Made by a program: the position numbers and the translations under genes | Part shown: positions 36,445-50,015 of the stretch, one piece after another | Position numbering within the stretch: position 1 is the stretch's first letter | Layout of the letters: each line of letters begins with the position of its first letter | Assembly: GCF_016808095.1 (NCBI RefSeq) | Contig: NC_068976.1 | Span: 32,358,371 to 32,422,370 of the forward strand | DNA: 64,000 nt | Origin: Vigna angularis | Lineage: Eukaryota > Streptophyta > Magnoliopsida > Fabales > Fabaceae | Direction: 5' to 3' | Notes under the pieces: model-generated | The model's database searches: none | What the model was told of the DNA's origin: nothing | What the model saw: the letters and a program-made list of their open reading frames with translations, nothing else

Positions 36445-37330
36445 TGTTGGATTTAAGCCTTGTATTCGACCATATAATGTAGGTTTGATTAAGGCTTGTA
36501 TTAAGGCCTAAGTAGCATAGGACTTTCCCTTAGTTAGATATCCAAACCAAGTGGAAAGTATCTGTCATGTTTCATGCAACCATTGGAGACGATTTGCTTT
36601 TAAAATGGTAACCACATGTCACCTTAGGAGTGGAGATTTTTTCTTTTTGGTAGTGGCCACATGTCCCTCCATCATTGGAGAGGAAATGCGCCACTTGTCT
36701 CCCTCCCATTGGCATGCAGAGTTCGGCCAAGGATAGCTTGGTGGATAGGGTTTGAGTTTTGGTTTTCAAAAGATGTTTTTAGGGTTAGAAAGGAGACACC
36801 CTTGGCCTACAAATAGAGGTGTCTTCACCCTTGTATTTCATCTTGGATTTAAGTAATGTTATGCTGCCAAATTATAGTCATACACTTCCTTGATCAAGAT
36901 TAGAACAACCTTAGAGGTCCTTCTAGTCACCTACCTCATGGAGTTGGCCTAACATCTCCTTGAACCATCCGACTACACTCCATCTTCATTACCTAGCTCA
37001 AAATCATGATCTAACCACCACCATTTGCGCATCATATTACTCCTTTCCCCCACATTTCTGCAACCATATCCACCATAGGGATCATCTTCTTGCATCCTTC
37101 TAAGCTTTGGCCCAACATAGCTCAAGGAAGTTGTCATCAGGTGGTCGGCCATGAGGTGATGTCTAAGAGGTTGGCCCCGAGTGGTCGGCCAAGAGTAGTT
37201 GATTCACAAGAGCTCGACCCAGAGGAACTTTGCCTAGAGTTGCTCAACCTAGAGTGGTCAATCCCGGGGAACTTAGACTAGAGAAGCTCGACCTGATCAG
37301 TCTAAAGGAGCTTAGACTAGAGGAGTTCGC
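36445..37330. mobile_element. LTR-like dispersed repeat, ends unresolved
   Basis: It starts TGTTGGATTTAAGCC at 36445. It includes a GGTCGGCC-rich tract at 37140-37200 with repeated 'gtggtcggcca' and 'cttagactagaggag' words. The layout resembles an LTR, with 'ctacaaatagaggtgtcttc' near 36810 as a possible transcript start region. No matching CA end with a duplication of the left flank was found. Confidence 0.4.
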
Positions 37331-38546
37331 TAATAACGTCAATTTTTATCTGCTTCTATGTGTCTATTCTCATGAATAAATTAACTTTTTCCTAGTTTTA
37401 ATCTTGTTTTATCCTCAAATTTAGTATATTTTGTATTGTTTTGTATTTTAGTTATTGTATGCTTGTTTTACCTCTAATATCTTTGTGTATAAGTGTAAAA
37501 TAAATGAATACAAAGCAATTCTAGTGGAGGAAAACTAACAAGAACTCAAGGGAGCATGTTTTCAGACAAGAAAAGATTAATTCGAAGCAAATACCCATGT
37601 TGCATTTGGGATCACACCAGTGCTTAAAATTCAAAGTGTTGTTAAATTACCTAAGGTTGAGTGTGGAATAGATGGACTGAGCGCCACCAAGGTAGAGCTA
37701 AGAGGTGAAGAATGACACTGAGTGATGGTTTGACAAAGAACTTCTTGTGTGTTTTAACTAATGACGCTCAACGATAATGATATAGAGTTGAGCGATGGCG
37801 TCACTGACATGTCAAAATGAGTTATTTAAACATGTTTCTCGCGAGGTTTTGGAGATCCTCTTCATCCCACACTTCACTCTTGACCTAAAGCAAATGACAA
37901 AGGCCCTTGGAGGTTGTTTAGGATGCTGAGAAGCTCTCTCATTCCTCCTTGGGTCTTCAATTTTCATCCATAGTGTTTTTCCTTTCTTAGGTGAAGAAAA
38001 ATGTGAAATTTTGATGAGTCGTGATGAGCCGGGTTGGCTCATCAATCCACCTATTTTTTCATCCATGGGAAGCTCTCTCATTTAGGTCGGATTGAAAAAA
38101 AATGTGAAATTTTTTTGCGAGTCAATTTTGACCTAGCTCACTAAAAATCTGGTTCACCTGGATTGAACCAATGATGAGCCGAGTTGGCTCACCAATCCAC
38201 CTATTTTTTTTTTAATAAAATGAAATTAATTAATTATTCAATGAAACAAAAAACATTGCAACTCAAACCCTTATTCAGCCTATGGAAAATCCTTTTTTAT
38301 ATCAATTGGTCCAATTATTATGATTTCAATTTAATCGATCAAAGTAACCTATTACAGGAATCCAAAAGAAGAGAATGAAAAAAAGTTAAGAAGAAGGTAA
38401 ACTCGTTTAACCTATCAATCCGTAGTAGTTCGGGTTAGGTTCGATTTTTTTTACTCGCTAATAAATGAGTTGAATAAGGAAAGCTCACTAAGTAGGTAAC
38501 CCCTGGTGGGTCGATTTGGGTCACACCAAGTAGCCCGTTTTGATAG

Positions 38547-38548
<2 letters not shown>
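37331..38548. other. Unassigned repeat-rich DNA between 37.3 and 38.5 kb
   Basis: It contains retroelement-like noncoding sequence (37331-37830, with 'gagcgccacc' and 'ttgagcgatggcg') and a second type of repeat. In the second type, 'gatgagccgggttggctcat' (38030) and 'gatgagccgagttggctcac' (38172) recur about 143 bp apart, followed by 'ggtgggtcgatttgggtcac' near 38505. The latter style is seen in plant hAT-type elements, but no ends are defined. Confidence 0.35.

Positions 38549-38583
<35 letters not shown>
38549..38583. repeat. (AT)17 microsatellite
   Basis: Short uninterrupted AT array downstream of WAT1-B. Confidence 0.95.
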
Positions 38584-38586
<3 letters not shown>

Positions 38587-38696
38587 GAGTGAGTGAATTG
38601 AAAATAAGTTGCAAACAAAATTTATTTACATTAAGCATTGATTTATCATTGTAGATTTTTTTTCAGGCCAACATAAGTAAAATGAAGTTTTCCTTT

Positions 38697-41600
38697 TCAA
38701 TTTTTGTGAGGAGCATCGTGTTCCAAATCCAGAGTATTCAGCGGTGAAGAACTTGGCACTACTGTAGCTGTTGATTCTGCCCCAGCAATCAAATCAGAGA
38801 TATTTGACACTTCTGCAGCTGCCACGATTGGCTGTTGAGTGATGCCCATTTTCTCATTTCTTTTTCCCCACAAGAAGGAGTACAACCCAACTATGATCAA
38901 AACCATGCCCAACAACCTGCATGTAGAAGTACGTCAGTGTTTTGTTTTCTGTGTGCCATACAAAAGCTACAATATTGAGTAGAACAAAAGTTATATTCAA
39001 GGTTATTCTTTACAGAGATTTGAAGAATGTCTACAAGTAGAAATATTCGTACGTTCCAAAGGTCAGTGGTTGTCCGAGAATGAGAGCTTCTGAAAAGGCC
39101 ACAAAAATAAGAGAGAGGGGATTGAACATCGAAGGATAAGTAGGTCCTTTGATTGTTATTGCCCAAGATAGTATGCAGAATGTAGCAGCAGTAGCCAGTG
39201 CTCCCTACACAAATAAATAATCACTTGAGAAAATGTTCATCAATTTAGAAACTATGCCATAAATGACTTTTGTAAAGAATATATATTACAGAGTAGATTA
39301 TGGTGACCAGTTGTAGATTCCACTCTAATCTCCAAGCAGCTTTACTAGAATCTATGCAGACCCCTACGATTCCTGCTTGAATTGCTGCTATAACGCATGA
39401 TAGCATTGTTGCCCAATACCTAAGTGGAAATACTTTAAGCAATTGGACCTGTTTAATGAAATGAAGATAGCAATTTGAGAAGGAAAATATATAGTGACAG
39501 AGAATTGAAAATAAAGAATGAGATATGTACTTGTAGAAGAAACCAAGCTGTGTATGAGAAGCAGCTGCCGATCAAAAGGAAAGTACCCCGAAGCATGTGA
39601 GTTGGGTGTGCTGCAACAGCAGTTTGAGCATGATGACTATGATGAAAAAGATAAAATTGTTTGCCTTTGTAAAAACTGGTAAGTAATGCTCCACCAACAC
39701 ACAAAATTGCCCCTGCACACTTAGTTCTACCACTCCAATTTTTCAGCCCTAATTTCTCCGATCTACATTGATTCATCAACTAATGAGAGTATTGAATAAC
39801 AAATAATACTTTTTATATAGATTATAATACAATTGGTATAGTTATAATCATGTTGTTTATACCTACAAATGACTGAGGTGAGGAATGTGCATATTGGAAC
39901 CATGTTGAGAAAGTTAACAGAGTAAGTAGCTGAAGTATCTCTCAGCCCATAATAGAATAAGCCTTGAGCCAGAGTCATTCTGTAATTGGTGCCGTCACAG
40001 TCTTAGAAAAGCATAATGATATAGTTTATATATCACATGTAAGAAAAGCATAATAGTAAGTGAAGAATTCGTACCCAACCAATGCGTTAACGAAGAGCCA
40101 AAACCAAACTTTGGGAGTAAAACTCACTGTGCGGTCTCTGCATTTACAACCCAAATCATTTGCAACTAAAAGATCAGAAAATATAATTTTACTTTTATGT
40201 GTTTAAGATATTAAATTATTTTATTTTTATGTCTATTTATGAGTTAGATTTATGTCCCTAAGATAAAATATTTGTATTACTACTTTTAATTGTTTTAAAT
40301 CCTTTTCAAAACAATATAAATAAACATGTCATTCTATAGGAGAATTGTATTTACCTATTCTCAAATTATACTGACTGACATCTATGTTTTCCTTTATTTT
40401 AAAATATAAATTCATAGTTTTTATGTTTTTAATAAAATAATACTCACATCTTTTCTACTTTATAAATAGATGTTTATTTCTCTCATATATACCACTTTGT
40501 TTATATTTTAATAAAGTAAACTCTTCTTTATTATTTTATTTAAATGTCTTATTGATTATAACAAATAAAAAGTTATAGAAATTAAAATGTCAAAATATAA
40601 AGATTTTTGTTAAAAGAGTTAGTTCTTTAATTATTATTATTATTATGTATTACAATTATCATAAAAATTATATTGTCATGATAAATTGTATTTATTGAAA
40701 TATAAAAAGTTATACTTTTTTTAAATAAAATATATTTTAAAATAAAATAATAAATAATTACAAAATATATGATTAAATTCATTAAATTTTCCAAATTTTT
40801 TATTTATGATTCGGTGAATATTAATTGTACTTTCAAATCAAATAAAAGAGATGAATAAAATTTTATTAAAAATATAAAAATGTTCATACCTATTTAGAAT
40901 TTACATAAAAGTGAAATTTATGGATGTTTATTTTTTTTTGTTGATAAAACGTTTACTAAAAAATAAATAATAATCAAATTTAGAGATAAAAAATATTACT
41001 CATTGCATTTCAGTTATACATTAAAAGCTACTGATATATAAAAAAGTGTCTATTACTAATAAAAAAAATTACAACTTCTATGAACTAAAATCTAAATTGG
41101 CTTTTAACATTATCTAGTTTTAACATTTATTATTATTGATTCTAAATTAGTTTTTATTTTCAAACTATAGACTAATTTATAATGAATAATAGAAAGTAAC
41201 TAAAATATTGATATTTAGGGATCGGTTTAAACTTTAACTTAGAAATAAATTATAATTTTTTTTAATATTAAAGACTATTTTAAATATTAATAATTTTTAA
41301 TCAATTTATAAAATAGTGTTGAATTTAGTTAATTATAACTAGTTATTTTTCGTCTTTAAATTTGATTATTATTTAATGATTTTTTTTATGTCTACCATCA
41401 TTCTTCTCTACGGAAAGAGGAAAATTAAATAGAATACATCAAGAGAAATGTTTTTTTACACCCAATACAATTACTTGATAACAACTTTTAGGAGTAATAT
41501 AAATCATTTAAAAAGAGTAAACTTTTTATATTTATAAGAAAAAAGAGAGATAGAAGATAAAATATTAATGAATGTAAAACGAGTATAAAATTTTTTGGAA

Positions 41601-42266
41601 TGGCAAGTAACTAAACCCTTTTAAAACCAAGTTATATTTTTGCTATGAAAAAGACAACTAGATTTAAAAGAATTAGTTAGTTAAAGAGCTTTCAAAAAGA
41701 GTCGTGACACACTAGATCTTTTTAAAAAAAAAATTGAAAGAATGAAAAAGGAAAATAACATGAGAAATAACTACATTAGAAGATCTTAAACCCTAATAGA
41801 AGATTATTCAGAAGAAGCAAACAGGGGATAGTAGTTAGTAGGTTGTGACTTGTGGGAGTTTGAAACCAAAAGCAGTTGTATTTTACTTTAGAACTCTTGT
41901 ATACGAACTTCATTTTAAATTATTTTCTACATTAAAAAAAGGTTAGGCCAAACGAAACAGTAATTAAAAAGAAGTTAATAAATATAGAAATAAGAGAAAA
42001 ATAATGAAGAAGTAATAAATAGAATGAAAAACATACCTCTCAAAGTAAAGAGCAAAAGGTGCAACACAAAATGCAGCAACAATATGGCGATATGCAATGA
42101 GTGAAAAGATGAAGGAACCCTGAACCAAAATGACCCTTGAAAGAAGCTGCATCCCTGTCACAAAACCTTGCACCATTATCATGCTCAATACAACCTGCCA
42201 TGATGTGAAACAATCCCTCAAACCCCTCCTTTTCTTTTCTTCCATTGCTCTCTCCATGTCACTCAT
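38697..42266 (-). CDS. WAT1-related protein (nodulin MtN21/EamA-like transporter), copy B
   Basis: Seven exons with GT-AG borders join in frame: 42037-42266, 40075-40137, 39863-39979, 39531-39762, 39290-39448, 39053-39204 and 38697-38916. They give 390 aa. Exons 2, 3, 5 and 6 have exactly the lengths of copy A (63, 117, 159 and 152 bp), so the genes are paralogues with one conserved structure. Family blocks include QVVLSMIMVQGFVTGMQLLS, AQGLFYYGLRDTSATYS, CAGAILCVGGALLTSFYKG and KGPTYPSMFNPLSLIFVAFS. About ten membrane helices in two EamA domains are expected. Unlike copy A, the long intron is intron 1 (1899 bp) and intron 2 is only 95 bp. The C-tail is longer and acidic (ending DLEHDAPHKN). 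The substrate is unknown; relatives move auxin or amino acids. No lesion was found. Confidence 0.93.
41060..41390. repeat. AT-rich repeat in WAT1-B intron 1
   Basis: Phrases 'aattataattttttttaata', 'gactattttaaatattaata' and 'ttgattattatttaatgatt' parallel those in WAT1-A intron 2 (9170-9430). The boundaries are not clear. Confidence 0.35.
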
Positions 42267-43244
42267 GTCTCTCTCTGAGAAAAGCCAAAAAAAAAACAGT
42301 CAATAAAACTCTATCTTTATAACATAACACAAGATGTGTAAGGTTTTGGACATCGGCACCTTATGTAACTGTATATGTCACCTAAAGAAGAGAAGAAAAA
42401 GTGTTGGAAAACTTGTAAGGGAAATGAACATGGCCACAAACGCAACACACATGAAAGAAAAAGTGTTATATATCTTAGGAAAGCCGTTGTGTCAGCATAT
42501 GCCACTGACAGTGATCATATGCCGTAACTAAATAGTTAGATTGGGACGTTTTTCGTGAGGTAATTTAAGGTTGGTGCCGTGTTAGAATGCCAGGAGTGAA
42601 TATTTCCAAATGAGGAAGTGCCGATGTTAGAGCAAATTGCTTAGGAGAAAGTTCTGGTGTCAACAAACCATAATAAGTTAAGAATTGTGACGCAAACTAG
42701 AGTTGGTAGCATCTGAGCCAGTGTTGAATTACGTGGCCGAAAGTTAAGTGTTTGGCCTTTTCTGTGGTTTTCTTGGTTTATATATCACTTCTGTTTTGAC
42801 CTAGACAACATATGATGGCATGAAATATATTCATGTCGAACTGACACAAACGTTGAACATCGACAGGGAATCTTAAACCTAGAGAGAGACTCAAAATACT
42901 TTATTATGTAACATAACAAATGAGAAATCTCAACTGAGTATTCTATCGTCATCTGCTTTATAGTGAGAGATCTTGAACGCCATTATTTACGTACCAAATT
43001 GTATTCATGTAAAGAGTTTAACTTTATATTAGGGCAACATGTAAAGAAGACTTCCATATTATAGGTGACATGCATATGGTGTTTTGGAATTCAAATTTAG
43101 CAGATCCAAATCTTTGAATACTGGAAATTTTGTCGGTTAATTTTGTACAAGTTGGTGAGTATGTACGTAACATATTGGTTAATAGCTAGACTAATTGAAT
43201 GGGTGATATAGGGTCGAGATTAAGCAAAAAATCATTTTCTACGC

Positions 43245-43350
<106 letters not shown>

Positions 43351-43885
43351 AATGCATGATTCAATTGAGTTTTCCCATTTTTTACACCATCTCTTCATTT
43401 CCAACCAAGAATTTTTCATCACATCCATTTAAGACATTCCGTGATGCTTTTGAATGCCCCGTTTCTGCCAAACTAGTGTCTACTTGTGAAGAAAAAAATG
43501 ATTTAGAAAATATTTATCACAAAAACAAAAGCTTTAAACAAACATAAGTATGTAAGTTAGTGAAAATGTTTTAATTTTAATAGAATAAGATATCACACTT
43601 ATAATAGGGAAATAATGTAAAAGAATATATATTTTTAAGTGTAACTCAGACATTTTTGTCATATGTTTTTTTTAATGAGACCCAGTTCAAAAATCATGTT
43701 TATATAAGATATTGACATAATTTTTAATCTAGATAATGAATTTATGAATATTTTATTTTATATAATTTTGTATATTGTTTAACTTTTCTTATTCTTAATT
43801 AACATCAAACTTAAATTTCACTTAAATTCTTTAAGATTTAAAACTAGATTGCCTTATAAAATTGATTTTAGAATAAGATGTTGAC

Positions 43886-43888
<3 letters not shown>

Positions 43889-43960
<72 letters not shown>
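43889..43960. repeat. (TA)36 microsatellite
   Basis: Uninterrupted TA dinucleotide array of 72 bp, about 540 bp from the previous one. Confidence 0.97.
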
Positions 43961-43963
<3 letters not shown>

Positions 43964-45499
43964 TAACAACTGAACCAGCTAAAATAATAAGAAACATTAA
44001 ATATTTGTAAGTTCATACCAATTAGGAACTTGATAATATGTTTGAAAGTCTACGATATTACATCAAGATAGGAGAATAGTGTTCAAACTGACACCTACGT
44101 CAAAATGACCACTAATTATAAATCAAAGTCATTATAGGTCATTAACACCATGTGGGCAAGTTAATTAATGATCATCAATATAAGTATACGGATATTAAGC
44201 ACGCCTTAACGGGGATAAATAAAGAGTTATAAACAAATTTAAATTTGAGAAAATGGAATAACATATTAATTAAGAAATATATTACGTATAAATATAAAGG
44301 GATTAAGGAATTAATACAATGAAATGGAAACATATTAGAGAAATTTTAGCCGTGAGGGTACTTTGTGGAAACGACTTTATGTGGGTTAAAGGAAACTGGA
44401 GAAATAGGAAAATTCCAATATTTGTTTTTAATGTATATTTCTCATGTTCGTTTTAAGAAAATATTATGGAAAGAAATAGAAAATTAAAGGAGATACGATA
44501 GTAATCCAATTTGTTCATGCTAAGATATTTCAATAAAATAAGAAAACAGAATAACACATTAAAAATCCAAGTATAAGCTGAAAGTTTGTAAAAATAAAAT
44601 AAAAAATGAATGATATATAAGAAAAACAAAATCTACAAATATTGAGTCTTAAAGGATTTATATTACAAGTACCTACTAATCTCTTATATGAAGAATTCAT
44701 GTGTGAGAGGTAGTTAATCCTCATTAATAAGTATTAATTATATGATCTTATATTAAGATATGATTTTACAAAAAAAGAAAGAGAAATTTATGATACAGTG
44801 AAAGAGTGTGAGGGAAAAGTTTAGGATATTACTTCATTAATCACTATTATTCCCCAAAAGTAAATAAGACACCAACAAATTGAAGGAGTATAGGCTCATT
44901 TTCTTTGGTAGGTTATGTTTATAAAATTATCTCTAAAGTGTTTGTAAATAGGATTAAGAAAATTTTCACAAAAGTTATAGATAAAACATCTATATGAAAA
45001 AAATAATTCTGTTTTTATTTGATTAGTATTTTCTATTAAGTATTAAATTCATTTTAGTTAATGATTTCTGTGAATGACTATTTTGAAATCAAAAGAGAAA
45101 AATTGAATTGAATTAAATTAATTAATTCAATTTATAAATTTTGGAATAATTAGAAAATTATAAAAACGTAAAAAAAAAAAATCTTGAGATAAACTTTCTC
45201 AAAATACCTATTTCAACATGATTTTAGATAGGTTTAACATAAAAAAATTTCACTTAGTGTGACTCTCATTGTGAAAAGTGATAAACTATTCTCCATAAAA
45301 AACAACTTAAAAGAGGAACACATGAATTTATCACTCCATTAACAAACTATGAAACTTCTTCCTCAAAATAAAATAAATAGATTATATTGAGATCTATATA
45401 TCTTTCACTAGATATCTCACACCCAACAATCCATATGCACACATTCCATACGCTCCCACGAAAGATATGAAATCAATCAAATAACTTACATTTAATAGT

Positions 45500-46390
45500 T
45501 TAAAAATACTGCTTTTGCCTAATAGTAAGGTTTATACAAATTTTCAACTGGAAAAATATATTAGAAACTATTTGAACAAATTTGTAAAAAGTTATGCATT
45601 TTCACATTTTATACATAACTATTTTGGTTGAAAACTTTCTTTTTCTGTGAAAATAAAATAAAACTGAATACGTATATGAACAAAATACTATGATACACAT
45701 GAACTGAGAAGGGCAGAGAAGGCTTACCTTAAATGTTTTGAAGATGCTTTAGTTATCAAATGAAATTGGCAAAGTATTAGAAAATCTCTTCAACGTTGAA
45801 CCTTAAAAAATGTAAGAACGAACTCCTCAACGATAAATACAAAAAATAATTAATCTTGATTGAATTTCATGTTATATACCTTGTTGCCCAGATGAAGAAC
45901 ATCGTTTTGACTAAAGAGAGACGAGGATAACAATCTACCATGTTCGTGGTATTTGATTTCTCAAATTCAAATGATAACAAAGTATCAGGTAAATAAAAGA
46001 ATTTCCTTGATTTGTGTTCCAATCTGTTGAAGAAAACAAACTATTTTGTTAACATATTCAACCAATTTTTAACACATCTAAATATATTTAAATTAAATAT
46101 ACTTGATTTCCCCAGAAATTCAACTCTTTTTTTTTTATATTGCCAATTAAAAAAATTATCTATCAACCAATCATAAATTAATTATAATAAATTTATGATA
46201 TACATATATATTTGCGTTAAAAATGAGTGTTATTGACTACTTCTCTACGTTATTAAATTACTGTTTAATTACTATTTGTTATATTTCTGTTGATAACAGA
46301 AAATTTATACCGTATTCCATGAATTCCTGTAGAGTGATATGCTGCTAATTTAATAAACATAAATAATACGAAAAAGAAAGAAACCTTTTA
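45500..46390 (+). repeat. Local direct duplication, first copy
   Basis: Landmarks 'aaaaagttatgcattttc', 'attttggttgaaaac', 'catgaactgagaagg' and 'gatatgctgctaatttaata' recur in the same order at 47225-48080. The unit is noncoding and AT-rich, with diverged spacers, so the duplication is old. Confidence 0.7.
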
Positions 46391-47199
46391 AGAAGGATGT
46401 ATAGTAAACAAATAATTTTTTTTTAAATCAATCAATTCTAATAAAAAAATGTGGGAGAGAATGAAATAGATGTACTTTAATGAGTATTGATCCTTTCAAC
46501 TCAAAGTTTGTTACAAAAGAATTGTAAGATAAGAATAATTCTAAGAGGTGTGATGTTCTTTCTACTTATAATTATTGTTTCAATAAAACTCTTATTCGAT
46601 TTGATTTTTTTTGCATGTATTTATTTATTAATAAATGTCATATAATTTTAACTTAGGATACAAGTTATGATTTATTCATTAATTAAGAATCGAATTTATA
46701 TAAAATCAAACTATAATTGATAACAGAAAAAATAGATCAAGTGAGGGAACGTTAATTTTTTCTAATTTTTCCATAACATATTTTTCTTCGAAGCAATAAT
46801 CTTTTACTTGAATAGGGTCCATTTTCTCAATATTTATTCAATCCAATATCAATGTAGTCAATGTAATGAATATAAAATGTAATTATGACCATGTTTGATT
46901 ATGCATTTATTTTAATGTTTATTTTCGCCCATCGTTAATACTAAATATGTTTTTGTGTAATTTATTCTTAAACATAACCCCTCTATGACATAATACATCA
47001 AATTAAAAAAAAAATATTTGAAAACCAAAAAACATTACTAAGAGCAAAAGTAAAAAATAATAATTTCAAATATGTTATTCATGAAGCAAACCCTTCTAGT
47101 TCATCTAATGCAAAACCATAAATTCCTTAAAGTGTAATCATAAAATGGTAAGCTGAATATTGCATATATAATACTTTAAAAAGTATTTCTGTGTTTCAA
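46391..47199. other. Spacer between the two copies of the local duplication
   Basis: AT-rich DNA without recognised genes or element ends. Confidence 0.5.
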
Positions 47200-48090
47200 A
47201 ACACAAGTTAATTTTTTTCTCAAACATTAATAATAGGGTTACACAAACTTTTCAACTAGAAAAATAAAAATATATTAGAAACTAGATGAACTTGTATATG
47301 GTAAAAAGTTATGCATTTTCCTATTTTAAACATAATTGTTTTGGTTGAAACCTTGTTTGTTCTGCGTATGTAAATAAAACAAAAGTAATCTAATACTATG
47401 ATACCTTAACTGGACAAAGTAGTATTATACATGAACTGAGAGGAGACAGAACGCACATACCTTTTTACGTTTGAAAGTGCATGGAAACTGAATAATATCT
47501 GAAAAATTATATGGTGAGTAAGAAATAATGATAATAGTCAACGGGTATTCTTATTTTTATTATTTTATTTGATAAATTCGAATTATAACAATAACACAAC
47601 AAATGAATTTTTCTTAATTTGTATTTAAATTAGTTGAAAAAACAAACTTACCCATTTAATTGATTCAATTAAGATTTGTTGCTCATTAATTTAGCACTGG
47701 TTAATACACCCTTCCTTAAATCTGTTTCTATATATACTTAAATTAAACGTGTTGATTGTGGCCTCTCACAAATTATAATTTTTATTTGTCCAATGAAAAA
47801 ATTATTTATCAGCGATCAAAAGTTATAATAAATTTATTCAAAATATAAAAGAAAATGAAAATAAAATCTTTAAATTGCTATTATAGAAAACTTATAAATT
47901 TATCATATAACTCTATTTGCGATAAAATAAAAAATAGGGTATGATTTTTTTTTTCTATATTAAAATATAATTTTGTATATTTCGATAGATAAATACGTGT
48001 CTCACGCAATTCATAATTCATTCCATGAAATCCTATTCTGTGATATGCAGCTGCTAATTTAATAGACATAAATAATAAAGTAAAAATAAA
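47200..48090 (+). repeat. Local direct duplication, second copy
   Basis: This matches 45500-46390 in order and orientation, including 'aaaaagttatgcattttc', 'catgaactgagaggagacag' and 'gatatgcagctgctaattta'. It is noncoding. The 62-codon frame at 47881-48069 has no family similarity. Confidence 0.7.
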
Positions 48091-48193
48091 AATATGTTAA
48101 ATGAGTATTTTCTATAATTTATTTGTTTACTGTATACCCTGTATTTAACAAATTTTTATTTTTACTTTATTATTTATCTCTATAAACATAAAC

Positions 48194-48506
<313 letters not shown>

Positions 48507-48957
48507 TCATACTTTAGTAGACAATGCACAATAATTATTATAAATATTAATACACATCACACTTGCACATAAAACAAAGAATAAAAGAAATAAACATATA
48601 TTATGCACACAACAATAATAAAACACATGACTACTATCCATATCAAGGATCTCTAATCAACTATGTGACCCTTCAATTTTATAATAATTATCTTTTTTTA
48701 TTTTAAATAATGACTCCCATGACTACCGCGCCATTAATAGGGGAAGTATTAGACTTCAAACAAATTGGTTTTTGATGATGAATAGTTGATAATGAGTGGA
48801 AAATGTTTTAATCATTCTTGCAGAACACAACTTGGTAAACAAATGTTTAAAACAATAACAAGTTTGTGTTAGATGTGTAGATCATGAATATTTGAATGAA
48901 ATAGGCTTAAACAATTCAAGATTACGTAGTTCTGGTAGTATTAATCGATTACATAAG
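48507..48957. other. Unassigned DNA left of the truncated 5' LTR
   Basis: No gene seen. This sequence stands where the first 375 bp of the LTR (as in 56712-57086) should be, so a deletion or rearrangement removed the true 5' border of the Athila-like element. Confidence 0.5.
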
Positions 48958-49992
48958 CGCCACTTACAGCGCAGTCTCGCCTGCTTACCCTCCTAGGGGC
49001 GCTGAGTGCCAGTTTCAATGCACCGTTGAGTGCCTGCTTGCCCTCTGAGGGGCACTGAGCGCCAAATCTCTCGCAGTTTCGCCTGCTTACCCGTAGTTGG
49101 GGCACTGAGCGTCAACGACTTAGGCTTATGGGCCAATTTTTTATCTATTTAAGGACTTACACGCCCTAGGGTTGGTATCTTTGGAAGGCTGAAGTGCAAA
49201 ACAAACTTTTTGACCCTTTGGAGGCAGATTTGGATGCGAGAGCTCTCCTCTTCGTTTTCTAGGGTTTTTATCTCACTTTAATTCCATTGTACACCAAGGT
49301 TCTCCATGACAATGGAGAACTAAACTCATTTGTTGTTGGGGAATATGTAACATCTAAACTTTCATGTATTTGAATATCATTTGAATTATTTTATGCTTCT
49401 TTCATTAATTGTTAGTGATTTCCTCCTTTGCTCAATGCTTGTTATGTTTTGATCACTCATAGCATGATGTTTGAATTTCTTTGTTATTGGAAAATACATA
49501 GAAACCTTGATCTGGAGAATTTCACCCAAAAGAAATATTGCCTAGGGATAGGAATAGAATGTTTGGTTGTCTTAAGCTTATGTTCGTAATGCAGAATTGA
49601 TTATTAGTGATTGTGGTCTAATAATTAAGGATAGACTTTTTACGCCGAGGGATTAGGTTCTAAGTAATTTAGAAAGTGACGTTAACAAATTAATGAAGAA
49701 GATGAATTCTTATATACATGAAAGTAAGGAAGGTGAAATCTAAACCCCAACAATAAATCATCTCATATTATCAACACCATTCATTATTGTGTCAAGCCTC
49801 AATTGATCAATTTGCATTCATATTTACTTTTGTTGCATTTGGATTTAAACACCAACAAAATAGCTTTTCAGTCTTAATTAGTTAAGTAATTATACAATTG
49901 TTTAGTGTCGTGAGTCTTTTGGGATACAACACTTGGTCTTACCATTTATTATTACTTGATATGATTTGGTACACTTGCTAATGAGTTAAGAA
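48958..49992 (+). repeat. 5' LTR of the Athila-like element, left end missing
   Basis: Direct-repeat partner of 57087-57924, sharing 'tgggccaattttttatctat', 'caaggttctccatgacaatg' and 'ttacgccgagg' or 'cacgccgaggg'. The part equivalent to 56712-57086 is absent. 'tatctatttaagga' (49141) is a likely TATA box of the LTR promoter. The right border is estimated from the primer-binding site. Confidence 0.8.
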
Positions 49993-49997
49993 CTTTT

Positions 49998-50015
49998 TGG
50001 CGCCATTGCCGAGGA
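49998..50015 (+). other. Primer-binding site of the Athila-like element
   Basis: TGGCGCCATTGCCGAGGA just after the 5' LTR matches, with two substitutions, the TGGCGCCGTTGCCGGGGA site used by many Athila/Tat elements (tRNA-Asp-like by family knowledge). Confidence 0.75.
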
